This document shows positions 30,714 to 38,780 of a DNA stretch of 51,329 bases, one piece after another. The stretch's first letter is position 1. Each line of letters starts with the position of its first letter. The notes beneath the pieces were generated by a model that ran no database searches, had not been told where the DNA came from, and saw only the letters and a program-made list of their open reading frames with translations. The DNA lies in the IMG/VR virus record IMGVR_UViG_3300009103_001281, positions 1-51,329 of that record; one strand, 5' to 3'. Made by a program: the position numbers and the translations under genes. The DNA comes from a virus.

Positions 30714-31605
30714 TGAATAGATCCACAAATTTCTGCATATGATTCTTTATGGTATATTGCTGAACCTTATCATAGGCATATTCCAAATTTGGTGTTGCTT
30801 CCTTCAAATTATCATTGACACTCTCGGGCGCAAGAATGTCAGATGCCAATCCAACATCAGTGGAAATAATAGGAGTCTTCGTCATAGCGCATTCTGATAT
30901 TGCCTGGGGTCCTCCCTCTCTACGAGAAGACACTATGTACAGATCAAGACAATTATACAATTCATTCAATATATCAAAATCGCACATTTCAAAATAGTAG
31001 TATGGTATACCAGCATTATCTAATCTATTCATCACATATTGCCTTCGCCATCCAGACAATACGACACTAAACTTAAAATCAATAGACTTCAAATATTCAA
31101 GATAATCACACAGAATGTCTGGACCTTTAACTAACTTAGGCGATTTTAAATCGTGACCTTCTGTGTCTCTCTGAAAAGAACCAAACAAAACACCCTCTAT
31201 CGGTAACTTATATTTAATTCTCAATTTTTTATAATTACTATCATAAGGTTTCCATATATTTTCATTGACCCAAAATTTCAAAGACGTAACTGGTTTATTC
31301 GTGAGCTTCCGAACATCCTCAGCACTTTTATCACACATAGCTTGATAATGGTCGACAAATTGATCACGATATTTAAATGCCTCATAATCAAATTTTTCTG
31401 GCGCAATATGTGTAATTGTGCTTACCACCTTTTTCTCTGCTAATATTTTAGGATTCCAATTCATCCATGTATAACTATCGAGCATCCATAATAAATCAGC
31501 ATCTAATGGGTTGTCGGTAGATAATTCCAAATGATTGTCGCACCATTCCTTTTTATAGCGATCTAATATCCAATTTTCATTAGGTGCATTCACATAAACT
31601 TTCAT
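30703..31605 (-). CDS. GT4-like glycosyltransferase
   Basis: 300 residues. The C-terminal Rossmann half shows the retaining-transferase pattern: LYNCLDLYIVSSRREGGPQA, then ISECAMTKTPIISTDVG, with the E of REGGP and the E of ISE placed as in the EX7E motif. The N-terminal half has the expected (DADLLWMLDSYTWMNW) substrate-side fold. The family transfers a sugar from an NDP donor. Donor and acceptor unknown. It is the last gene of the sugar cluster and overlaps the early promoter at its end. The start ATG follows a GGAG-like ribosome binding site. Confidence 0.82.
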   Translation of the reverse strand: MKVYVNAPNENWILDRYKKEWCDNHLELSTDNPLDADLLWMLDSYTWMNWNPKILAEKKVVSTITHIAPEKFDYEAFKYRDQFVDHYQAMCDKSAEDVRKLTNKPVTSLKFWVNENIWKPYDSNYKKLRIKYKLPIEGVLFGSFQRDTEGHDLKSPKLVKGPDILCDYLEYLKSIDFKFSVVLSGWRRQYVMNRLDNAGIPYYYFEMCDFDILNELYNCLDLYIVSSRREGGPQAISECAMTKTPIISTDVGLASDILAPESVNDNLKEATPNLEYAYDKVQQYTIKNHMQKFVDLFIDI

Positions 31606-31635
31606 TCCACTACTTTCTCCAACATATTCATGTCC

Positions 31636-32628
31636 TTATATCCAGCTGGAATCACCAAGACTCAAATCTATCAACCCATCTTCCATTGTCCACAACATAT
31701 CACCATTCATCATTGATTCGATATGTTGAGCAATAGCAATTTGTGACTCATCAAATCCATGTTCAAAATAATTATTCTCCCACGAAATCTCAGAACCATT
31801 TGGCAGAATGGAAGTGAGTTTCACCAAAACACCATCATCGAAATGCACTCCGACACCTCGATTATATGTATCCCCATCTTCTGCAATGGCACTAAACCAA
31901 GGTGTAGATTCGTCTTTCAACAAACAACCAGAAACGAAAGTTCCTTTACTTCCATGTATACGAATCGAAGGAGTACCTCTCATATTCTTGGCGATTTCTC
32001 TTTTTGCTAAATCAGAATGTTTAAACAATAGTGTTGCTCCATTCTCAAATTCAGCCAGAGTGATATTCCAATAATCATCATTATCATTCAGTGGATAATT
32101 TTTATGAGTCGATGCTATAACATTTTTAATACCGACATCTTTTCCTACATAATTTCTAAGCTGAGCCATGCCATGATAGTTATATGTTCTATAATCATTC
32201 TCAACTAAATGAATATCGCCCAACAAACCAGCCTCAATGACTTTCTTTTTAAAACATTCTAAAGGAAGAAATGGCCATTGCTCAACAACACCAACAACGA
32301 TACCAGACTCTTCTACAGTCGCCCGTATCACATCCCAATGCTGAGGAGGAGGAAAAGGAGTCTCCACTAAAATATCACACTCAACTTTTGTAGCCTCTAG
32401 TACAATTTGAGGAGTCGCATAATATGGCACAACAGCAAGCAGAAAATCTGGCTCATCATGATTCACTAATTCTGATACTGTCGCAAAAACTTCATAGTCT
32501 CCTACTTCATCGGATAGCTTACCAGACTGTGTAACAAATCCAGAAATCTCTAAATCAAAAGATTCGATCACATCCTTATAGTAATCGACATATCTTTTTC
32601 CTGCACCAACAATTCCTATTTTTTTCAC
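31636..32628 (-). CDS. GFO/IDH/MocA-family NAD(P)-dependent oxidoreductase (possible sugar 3-ketoreductase)
   Basis: 330 residues from the GTG at 32628, which overlaps the previous stop as GTGA. The N-terminal KKIGIVGAGKRYVDYYKDVI is a Rossmann nucleotide-binding motif. Residues near 95 (CDILVETPFPP) match the family EKP motif, but Lys is replaced by Thr, an unusual loss of the catalytic Lys. The C-terminal domain has the family's beta sheet (WNITLAEFENGATLLFKHSD). In dideoxysugar pathways the C3 ketoreductase is of this superfamily (for example KijD10). A sugar dehydrogenase for another substrate is equally possible. Confidence 0.8.
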   Translation of the reverse strand: MKKIGIVGAGKRYVDYYKDVIESFDLEISGFVTQSGKLSDEVGDYEVFATVSELVNHDEPDFLLAVVPYYATPQIVLEATKVECDILVETPFPPPQHWDVIRATVEESGIVVGVVEQWPFLPLECFKKKVIEAGLLGDIHLVENDYRTYNYHGMAQLRNYVGKDVGIKNVIASTHKNYPLNDNDDYWNITLAEFENGATLLFKHSDLAKREIAKNMRGTPSIRIHGSKGTFVSGCLLKDESTPWFSAIAEDGDTYNRGVGVHFDDGVLVKLTSILPNGSEISWENNYFEHGFDESQIAIAQHIESMMNGDMLWTMEDGLIDLSLGDSSWI

Positions 32629-33320
32629 GCTGTCATGTCCTTCCACATCTCTTGACATTTTTTGGCATGTTCGTCCAAAGAATGTTCATAATTAAAGCAA
32701 TATATAATTCTCAAATTTTTCTCTCTTGCCGGCAAAGTAGAATGCAACATCGAAGTGTTGAATATAAAGTATGTATCATTTGAACTATTAATTGTATGTA
32801 TCCTATTTTCTGTAATCTGAGAAAAATCTGACGCTCTATCGTATTGCATCGTCAATGCCGTATTAGGCACACACGCTAAAACAGGCTGCGGTTCTCTATC
32901 AAAGTGTGGATAGAATATCAACTTTAAACCAGGAGGAAACATTCCAGAAAAATTACCATCATATACATATGTGTCTCTATGCCATTCTTGATAACTACTC
33001 TTTCCATCTGGATAAGGATGTGCATTTCTAATCTGAATATGAGATAAACATAAATTCAAACCAATCACATCTTTAATGTAAAGATCAATTCCATGTTCGA
33101 CTAGAACATCAACAAAAGACTCATCATAATCAAAAACAGAAGGTTTCAGGTCTTGTGTGTATGGATACTTTTCAACAAAGTGATAATCATCCTTTAGCGT
33201 TTCATCATATATAGTTTTCAATGCGGACATATAATTGATATAAGTTTTACTGGTAATATCAAAAGCATTCGTGCTAAAATTATTCAAATAAAAATTCTTG
33301 GCTTGTTCTCGTATAATCAT
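32625..33320 (-). CDS. Phytanoyl-CoA-dioxygenase-like 2OG-Fe(II) oxygenase
   Basis: 231 residues. The iron triad is readable: HRD with H114 and D116 (EWHRDTYVY), the distal H193 (SMLHSTLPA), and R204 (KNLRIIY) for 2-oxoglutarate. The double-stranded beta-helix region FPPGLKLIFYPHFDREPQPV lies between. These enzymes hydroxylate small molecules or sugar-like compounds. In natural-product clusters related enzymes modify sugars and aminocyclitols. It overlaps the MocA-like gene through GTGA and the upstream glycosyltransferase by 4 bases. Confidence 0.82.
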   Translation of the reverse strand: MIIREQAKNFYLNNFSTNAFDITSKTYINYMSALKTIYDETLKDDYHFVEKYPYTQDLKPSVFDYDESFVDVLVEHGIDLYIKDVIGLNLCLSHIQIRNAHPYPDGKSSYQEWHRDTYVYDGNFSGMFPPGLKLIFYPHFDREPQPVLACVPNTALTMQYDRASDFSQITENRIHTINSSNDTYFIFNTSMLHSTLPAREKNLRIIYCFNYEHSLDEHAKKCQEMWKDMTA

Positions 33321-34285
33321 TTATCTAATTCTTTTTCTATCTCTTTCAAAAAATAATCAGTAATAACTTCTGGTGTACAATATGTTTCAAGATAATATTT
33401 AATCTTATCTCCCCATTCTTCATGATTTTCTATTATTTCCCCAAGATCGTCTTCCCATGTGTCAGAATTATAATCAAGTTCTGGATAATATTCTTTCCAC
33501 GAATAAGGAAAATCTACATCACTTGTTCTAAGAATAACACACTTACCAAACCAACCAAACTCAAACATTCTATGCGAAATGCTAGAAGTTGTTGGCATAT
33601 CATACACGACTTTAGTATTCATGCTCCTCGAAATCAAAGTTTCCATAGGAACATCATAAATGTGGTCATAAGTATATTTTGATTGTTTTACCTTATTGAT
33701 AATTTCAATTCTTGCAGAATGTTCATTCATCCCAGTATCTACTGCTGGGCCATAACCGAACCATTCATATCCCATCCAAGACATTCTACTATCAAACTTA
33801 GACCTATTAGGATCATAATACTTTCTTGGCTTTGCATATAGACCAACATCTATAATTTTTTCTGTACTTTTGTTTATTTCCATTAATTCATTTCTACTTT
33901 GCCAAATAGAGGGAAAATATGGATAGGTTCCCCAATACATAAACGGAATTGTTCTTCCATTATTTTCAGAAACAATTTTGTCCGTTTCTATACACATAGA
34001 AGGAGAATACCAATTCTTAAAAAACAAAAAAGGCTTATCTTTAGTATCCTCCACTATCCAAAGAACTCGCTCACAAGGCTCAATAGTTCCCCACTCCACC
34101 GCATGTCCATCAGAAGCATCAATATATACATTTAAATTCTCACCGTAAAGACATGCAGTCTTTCTTGGTTTTATTCCGCCCCATGCACCATCTTCTCTAA
34201 AAGAATTAAAAATTCCTGCTTCTTTTAATTTTGGAATTATATACCAGAATCTATGAGGGGCCATTACAGCATCAAATTTAATCAT
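33317..34285 (-). CDS. Glycosyltransferase-like protein (GT-B, C-terminal CgeB-like part)
   Basis: 322 residues. The C-terminal segment (TTSSISHRMFEFGWFGKCVI, then FPYSWKEYYPELDYNSD and DDLGEIIENHEEWGDKIKYY) resembles the second Rossmann domain of glycosyltransferases of the CgeB/GT-B type. The N-terminal half holds (KFDAVMAPHRFWYIIPKLKE) with less clear motifs. A sugar transferase is the best reading, but with an unverified family. It lies between the dioxygenase and the radical SAM gene with tight spacing (overlap or 1-2 bases). Confidence 0.65.
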   Translation of the reverse strand: MIKFDAVMAPHRFWYIIPKLKEAGIFNSFREDGAWGGIKPRKTACLYGENLNVYIDASDGHAVEWGTIEPCERVLWIVEDTKDKPFLFFKNWYSPSMCIETDKIVSENNGRTIPFMYWGTYPYFPSIWQSRNELMEINKSTEKIIDVGLYAKPRKYYDPNRSKFDSRMSWMGYEWFGYGPAVDTGMNEHSARIEIINKVKQSKYTYDHIYDVPMETLISRSMNTKVVYDMPTTSSISHRMFEFGWFGKCVILRTSDVDFPYSWKEYYPELDYNSDTWEDDLGEIIENHEEWGDKIKYYLETYCTPEVITDYFLKEIEKELDK

Positions 34286-34286
34286 A

Positions 34287-35456
34287 TTATATAAACTCCT
34301 TATGTTTGAGCGTTTTAGAAAGTTCTTCTTTTCTTTTATCTAATTTGTTAAGATACTGTTCATTGCCCATATTGTTATAAATTTCCCACACAGCCTTATT
34401 GCTTTCATGTGGCTTACATAATTGCGTACAATTAGAGAAACATTCTACATCATCAATTTGATGCATGACTTCTTTTTTCTTCTCAATATTTCCCCAAATT
34501 TCTTTAAAGGTAGACTCATATAAAGAACCATAACTATACTGTTTATAGCCTCTATGATTGGTACAAACATATACATGACCATCAGCGCCAACACAGGGTT
34601 GCACCTGAGAACCTAGACATTTTTCATATCGTCTTCCATAAAGTTCGGGATCACTTTCTAAGTCAGATAGTTTATATCCATTTATCTGAAATTTATCTCC
34701 CAAAATACTTTTAGCCTCCTCTAGTAGAGGATCTACTCGATTGTACCAAAAATCTTGTTCTCTTTGGACCCCATCTTCCCTCTCTCTATTAACAATCTCT
34801 GGTTTAAATTGGCAATATTCCAAATCATAATCAACAAAAAATTTAGCAAAGTCTACAATCTCATGATAGGTATCGGGCGTAATTACAAACCCCACACCAA
34901 TATCAATTTTATTATCAGCCTGTTTGTTTGTTTCAATGAGAGTTGTAAGATTCGCCACCATCTTATCCCATCCTTCATTGCCTTTAGCGCGGCGAACAGA
35001 ATCATATGTCTCTTTAGTTCCTGCATCAATCGAAAATCTAGCCCAAGTCAAATTATTCACAAATGCATCAAACAAATTCCACCTATCTATTAATGTTCCA
35101 TTTGTAAATATTCCCATTTTAATATCAGAATTGTTCCCAACAAATTCAAGTGCTTCTTTAAAAGCAGGATTGATTGTCGGCTCTCCGCCGCCGGTCCAAT
35201 TAATTGCCCGAACTCCCATGTCAATAAAATCCTGACATAAATTAAGCAAAACATCTTTGGGCATAATAGATCGATCAAAGGTTTCTAGGTTTTTAGATTC
35301 TGGCAAATGTATATATGATGAAATACAAAAATAGCAACCATGATTACATGCATTACTAGGATCAACCTCTACCAAAATAGGGGCAGGATTTTTTCCTTGG
35401 AGAAAATCTAAAACACGGTCACTATTTGCAATAATTTTAGCTTGTGGATCAAACAT
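34287..35456 (-). CDS. Radical SAM / SPASM enzyme
   Basis: 389 residues. The radical SAM cluster CxxxCxxC is at Cys37, Cys41 and Cys44 (ACNHGCYFC), followed by the GGEP motif (about 90-93) and FTNG (117-120). A C-terminal SPASM-like region has Cys280, Cys288, Cys298, Cys339, Cys343 and Cys347, enough for an auxiliary iron-sulfur cluster. SPASM enzymes modify peptides or sugars, including dehydrogenation of aminocyclitol-type substrates, and can act on glycans. The substrate is unknown. It is flanked by glycosyltransferase-like genes on both sides, so a sugar substrate is plausible. Confidence 0.88.
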   Translation of the reverse strand: MFDPQAKIIANSDRVLDFLQGKNPAPILVEVDPSNACNHGCYFCISSYIHLPESKNLETFDRSIMPKDVLLNLCQDFIDMGVRAINWTGGGEPTINPAFKEALEFVGNNSDIKMGIFTNGTLIDRWNLFDAFVNNLTWARFSIDAGTKETYDSVRRAKGNEGWDKMVANLTTLIETNKQADNKIDIGVGFVITPDTYHEIVDFAKFFVDYDLEYCQFKPEIVNREREDGVQREQDFWYNRVDPLLEEAKSILGDKFQINGYKLSDLESDPELYGRRYEKCLGSQVQPCVGADGHVYVCTNHRGYKQYSYGSLYESTFKEIWGNIEKKKEVMHQIDDVECFSNCTQLCKPHESNKAVWEIYNNMGNEQYLNKLDKRKEELSKTLKHKEFI

Positions 35457-35459
35457 CTA

Positions 35460-36467
35460 CTAAACAATTCCTCCTATTGTCTTTAAAAGATTTGCAACCT
35501 TTACTTTGCTAGTATGATACTTCAAAACATGATCATAACCAGCTTGACCTATTTTTATGCATAAATCTTTATTGTTTAAATAATATTCAAGTTTTTCTTC
35601 AAATTCTTTCATATTAGAATACTCAACCCAATGGATTCCATCCTTTGGTCTATTAGGACACACTGGCATAGGTTTCTGAATAAAACATAATGTTTTATTC
35701 GCCATAATTTCCCATTCTCGATATGTAAAATTACTAGCGCCCCATGCAGCAACACTAATATAAGATTGCGATAAAACTTTAAAATAATCATCAAGCGGTA
35801 TACGAGTTCCTAAAATATGATTTGGCCCATTTCTAGGAATATTATAGGTGGTGTCATAAAATTTATTAGCCTTTGGATCACTACAAAAATTATAAATGTC
35901 AGACCTTAATCCAGTTGTAAAATGACCAAAGGAACAAAATATATCATACTTTTTTTCCAAATTATAATAATTTCTAAACATGGAATTTTCGCAGCCATAT
36001 GTAAACGGAATAGCGCCCCGGTCTACATCTTCTGGATAACATTCTCGTTTAAAATACCATTTACAATAATCAAGCATATCTTCGTTCATCCAAGGCTCTT
36101 GTTTATATCTCCTTTTATCGTCCAATCCATAAGAAAGTGCTATAGAAGCATTACTTGTCCCAGTATAATTCCATTCAGAACCATCCCAATATACAGTAAC
36201 TTCGGGTCGATTTATTTTTTTAACAAGATCCTCCTTTCCCACACCAAGAGGACCATACTTACCGCCAGTCTTTGCCCATAAATAAAAAATAAAATCTGCA
36301 TCTTTAGAATGTTCTATTATTTCATCTTCAGTATATGCTTTTTTAATTCCATTTCCTAAATGACTAGCAATAACCTCAACACCATTTTCATATAAACCCT
36401 CCGCAATGAAAGCAACAGTAGTGTCTTCTTTAAAATAGGTAGTATCATGTATAAAAACAATTTTCAT
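35460..36467 (-). CDS. Glycosyltransferase-like protein
   Basis: 335 residues from the ATG at 36467, which overlaps the previous stop as TAATG. An upstream in-frame start would lie in the other gene and is rejected. N-terminus MKIVFIHDTTYFKEDTTVAF is a Rossmann first strand. The C-terminal part (FTYREWEIMANKTLCFIQKP, then HWVEYSNMKEFEEKLEYYLN) resembles the C-terminal domain of GT-B enzymes that use a glycosyl donor. Aromatic and acidic residues are numerous (WDGSEWNYTGTSNASIA). Donor and acceptor unknown. Confidence 0.7.
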   Translation of the reverse strand: MKIVFIHDTTYFKEDTTVAFIAEGLYENGVEVIASHLGNGIKKAYTEDEIIEHSKDADFIFYLWAKTGGKYGPLGVGKEDLVKKINRPEVTVYWDGSEWNYTGTSNASIALSYGLDDKRRYKQEPWMNEDMLDYCKWYFKRECYPEDVDRGAIPFTYGCENSMFRNYYNLEKKYDIFCSFGHFTTGLRSDIYNFCSDPKANKFYDTTYNIPRNGPNHILGTRIPLDDYFKVLSQSYISVAAWGASNFTYREWEIMANKTLCFIQKPMPVCPNRPKDGIHWVEYSNMKEFEEKLEYYLNNKDLCIKIGQAGYDHVLKYHTSKVKVANLLKTIGGIV

Positions 36468-37171
36468 TACAAAAGTTCCTTCATTTTTTCGCAATTCATC
36501 GACACATCACTTGGCATTTCTACTTCATGATTATCATATATAGAATTTTTTTCAATTTCTGTTTTTTTCCGTTTAACAAAATCATACAAAAACATAGAGT
36601 CTCCACCGACATTAATTATTCCAGTTTCATCCAATAAATCTAAAACAATCTTCGCAGCATCGGTGTTATATATTGTGCTTTTTTTCAAATCACCAAACAC
36701 CTTTGAATGTGGATAAGGATACTCACACATAGATATTCGCAAAATCAAAGAATTATCATATAGCTGAACTGCACATTCTCCTCCTAGCTTAGACCATGCA
36801 TATTTATTTACCGGAAACACACCATCTATTTCCTTGTAATTTCCTTTAGTTCCTGGATAGACAAAATCAGTTGAAATGTAAACCAATTTTATATTTCTTT
36901 TTAAACACGCCAAAACAACATTACTAGTTCCGATAATATTGGATCGAATACTCCTATCAGGAAAATCATTATGTAATGCCATAGGTCGAGCAAATGCACC
37001 CGAATGGATAAAAATATCTGGACGAACATCATCAACAACATTTTCTACATTAGTTAAATCGGCAACATCTAACTTAGACTTATCTAAAGCAACCATTTCG
37101 TATTCAATATTCTGCTCAACTAACTGTTGTGCAAACTTTCCATTTCCACCAGAAACAATAATTTTTTTCAT
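36467..37171 (-). CDS. SDR NDP-sugar reductase (RmlD-like 4-ketoreductase)
   Basis: 234 residues. The nucleotide-binding motif is KKIIVSGGNGKFAQQLVEQN, followed by STDFVYPG (100-107) and the catalytic pair Tyr124/Lys128 (NKYAWSK). These are the marks of RmlD, a dTDP-4-dehydrorhamnose reductase. At 234 residues it is shorter than RmlD (about 290), and the C-terminal substrate part is reduced. It probably reduces C4 of an NDP-keto-sugar, which would be the last step of a dideoxysugar pathway. It neighbours a 2OG oxygenase gene upstream and a glycosyltransferase downstream. Confidence 0.82.
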   Translation of the reverse strand: MKKIIVSGGNGKFAQQLVEQNIEYEMVALDKSKLDVADLTNVENVVDDVRPDIFIHSGAFARPMALHNDFPDRSIRSNIIGTSNVVLACLKRNIKLVYISTDFVYPGTKGNYKEIDGVFPVNKYAWSKLGGECAVQLYDNSLILRISMCEYPYPHSKVFGDLKKSTIYNTDAAKIVLDLLDETGIINVGGDSMFLYDFVKRKKTEIEKNSIYDNHEVEMPSDVSMNCEKMKELL

Positions 37172-37830
37172 TAGAACTCCAAATCATTATTAAACTTTGC
37201 CTTGAATGCATCTCGAACATCTTCATTCTTTGCAGACCAGAACATCACGCCCAATGTTTTTCTAGTAAACTCTTCCGTTGGGTTAGGAAAGCCATGCCAA
37301 GAATTTTCAGAACACTTAAAGACATTCAGTCGATTATACTTATAAGGAACTCTTGTATGAGTGTGTTCTCCATCATGGAGCAGTAAGTCAAATGAAGAAT
37401 TATAATCCTCAGAAATACACAAAACTGCACTGTACTCCCTGACCCAGTTTCGATGCAGTCCATGAACCTTGGCATCAACATGCATTCCCAAATATCCTCC
37501 AATGGGAGTTATCATCATACCACCGCCATAATAAGAAGTATCTGGAAATGCATCATTAGTAAGATCACCAAAAGCTACATTGGGATCAAAGTGTGAAGCA
37601 ATGTAATCCAATACAAGAAGAGCAGAGGGAGTTGTTAGCTGACGATTCTTAGAGCAATACTGAATCTGATTATCACCCTCTCCATATTTTACCCAATCAT
37701 CATCAGGCACAACATCAAAACTTGTTGCGGCTGCTCTTACCAAAGACTCTGAAGGTATAAAATTGTCTATTGATATATGAGGATAAGGTTCACTCTTCGT
37801 ACTTATTCGATTAAATTTAACTCTTTTCAT
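37171..37830 (-). CDS. 2OG-Fe(II) oxygenase (prolyl-hydroxylase-like)
   Basis: 219 residues. The double-stranded beta-helix carries the HxD pair H117/D119 (YLGMHVDAKVH), distal H179 (NSWHGFPNP) and Arg190 (TRKTLGVMFW), the residues for iron and 2-oxoglutarate. The N-terminal EPYPHISIDNFIPSESLVRA is the usual family lead-in. Members hydroxylate proteins or small molecules. Phage members are often in glycan regions. It overlaps the upstream glycosyltransferase gene by 14 bases and shares one base with the SDR gene start. Confidence 0.85.
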   Translation of the reverse strand: MKRVKFNRISTKSEPYPHISIDNFIPSESLVRAAATSFDVVPDDDWVKYGEGDNQIQYCSKNRQLTTPSALLVLDYIASHFDPNVAFGDLTNDAFPDTSYYGGGMMITPIGGYLGMHVDAKVHGLHRNWVREYSAVLCISEDYNSSFDLLLHDGEHTHTRVPYKYNRLNVFKCSENSWHGFPNPTEEFTRKTLGVMFWSAKNEDVRDAFKAKFNNDLEF

Positions 37831-38779
37831 TTTGAACTCTTATCTTTTCTATCTGAGATTTTACTATAAACGAAATATCTTCATCTAATTTAAAATATTC
37901 AACATCCACTTTATTAGGAACATCGTGCAATAAATTATAAGTAGGGGTTAAATAAATTTCATTATTTAATTGCACAGGCCAAGAAGCTCTATATTCAGGT
38001 AAAGCTGGAATAGTATCTCCGGGCTTTGGTTCCCAATTTCTATTATAATCCGTTTCTTCACATGTATGAAGATATCCAAATGGTGTAATTTTATATCCAA
38101 GCTGGACATAGCGATTAGTAAAAGGTATTTCTCCATTATCCACATGACCCGGAATTACATCAATATAATTAGAATCATCTGAAGAAATGTAATTTAACTC
38201 ATCATCGTCTGATGGGATTCTTCCATATTTTTGTATCCCCTCTTCTATGTACTTTTTATGAATCAATGTCATTCCATCATGTGAATGAACAGGCCAATAT
38301 CTTGTATCAGAAGTTCCCGCTAACGCAATCACGGCAGTATTGTCATTTTCATTATCTTCTCTATACTGCAATACGGTTTCTTTATAATAATTTTTAGCTA
38401 ACATGACATAATCATCAGGAATAAACATAAAAAAATCATACTTATCTCTGAATGTCTCATATGCAACTCTAAATGCTGAATAATTTTTTCCTTTATTTTC
38501 TTTATTTAAAGTATAAATTTTTCCACACTTAGTCTTTTTTTCATTAATAGAATTTAACCAATTCTTGCCTTCCTCAAATCCAGAATCATTATTAACAATT
38601 ATCAAATCATATGGCAATCCGGCGTCAAGATTAGTTTCAACATCTACAATAAACTTCAAGTTGTCTAAACACATAGAACTATCTATAAAATATTGTCCAT
38701 GTCTTGGCCATCCAATATTTGTATTTCTAATGTGCCTTGGTCCAAAGTATGTACATATAACTTTACAATATTTTTCCAT
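37817..38779 (-). CDS. GT-A-type glycosyltransferase-like protein
   Basis: 320 residues. A nucleotide-sugar fold is suggested by YDFFMFIPDDYVMLAKNYYK (Asp-Asp motif near residue 120) and by the N-terminal VICTYFGPRHIRNTNIGWPR. The middle has a segment (GMTLIHKKYIEEGIQKYGRI) and the C-terminus includes YGYLHT-type aromatic strands (PFGYLHTCEETDYNRNWEPK). This is a GT-A arrangement (DD/DxD for metal and nucleotide), but family assignment is by eye. It overlaps the oxygenase gene. Confidence 0.65.
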   Translation of the reverse strand: MEKYCKVICTYFGPRHIRNTNIGWPRHGQYFIDSSMCLDNLKFIVDVETNLDAGLPYDLIIVNNDSGFEEGKNWLNSINEKKTKCGKIYTLNKENKGKNYSAFRVAYETFRDKYDFFMFIPDDYVMLAKNYYKETVLQYREDNENDNTAVIALAGTSDTRYWPVHSHDGMTLIHKKYIEEGIQKYGRIPSDDDELNYISSDDSNYIDVIPGHVDNGEIPFTNRYVQLGYKITPFGYLHTCEETDYNRNWEPKPGDTIPALPEYRASWPVQLNNEIYLTPTYNLLHDVPNKVDVEYFKLDEDISFIVKSQIEKIRVQNEKS

Positions 38780-38780
38780 T

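Noticed and set aside
32629-32658. A longer N-terminus for the MocA-like oxidoreductase
   Set aside because: The extra ten codons overlap the dioxygenase end; the GTG at 32628 gives the GTGA overlap and puts the cofactor motif at the very N-terminus as in the family.
36468-36494. Upstream in-frame start for the glycosyltransferase at 35460
   Set aside because: It lies inside the end of the SDR gene; the ATG at 36467 makes the usual TAATG overlap and gives a normal Rossmann N-terminus.
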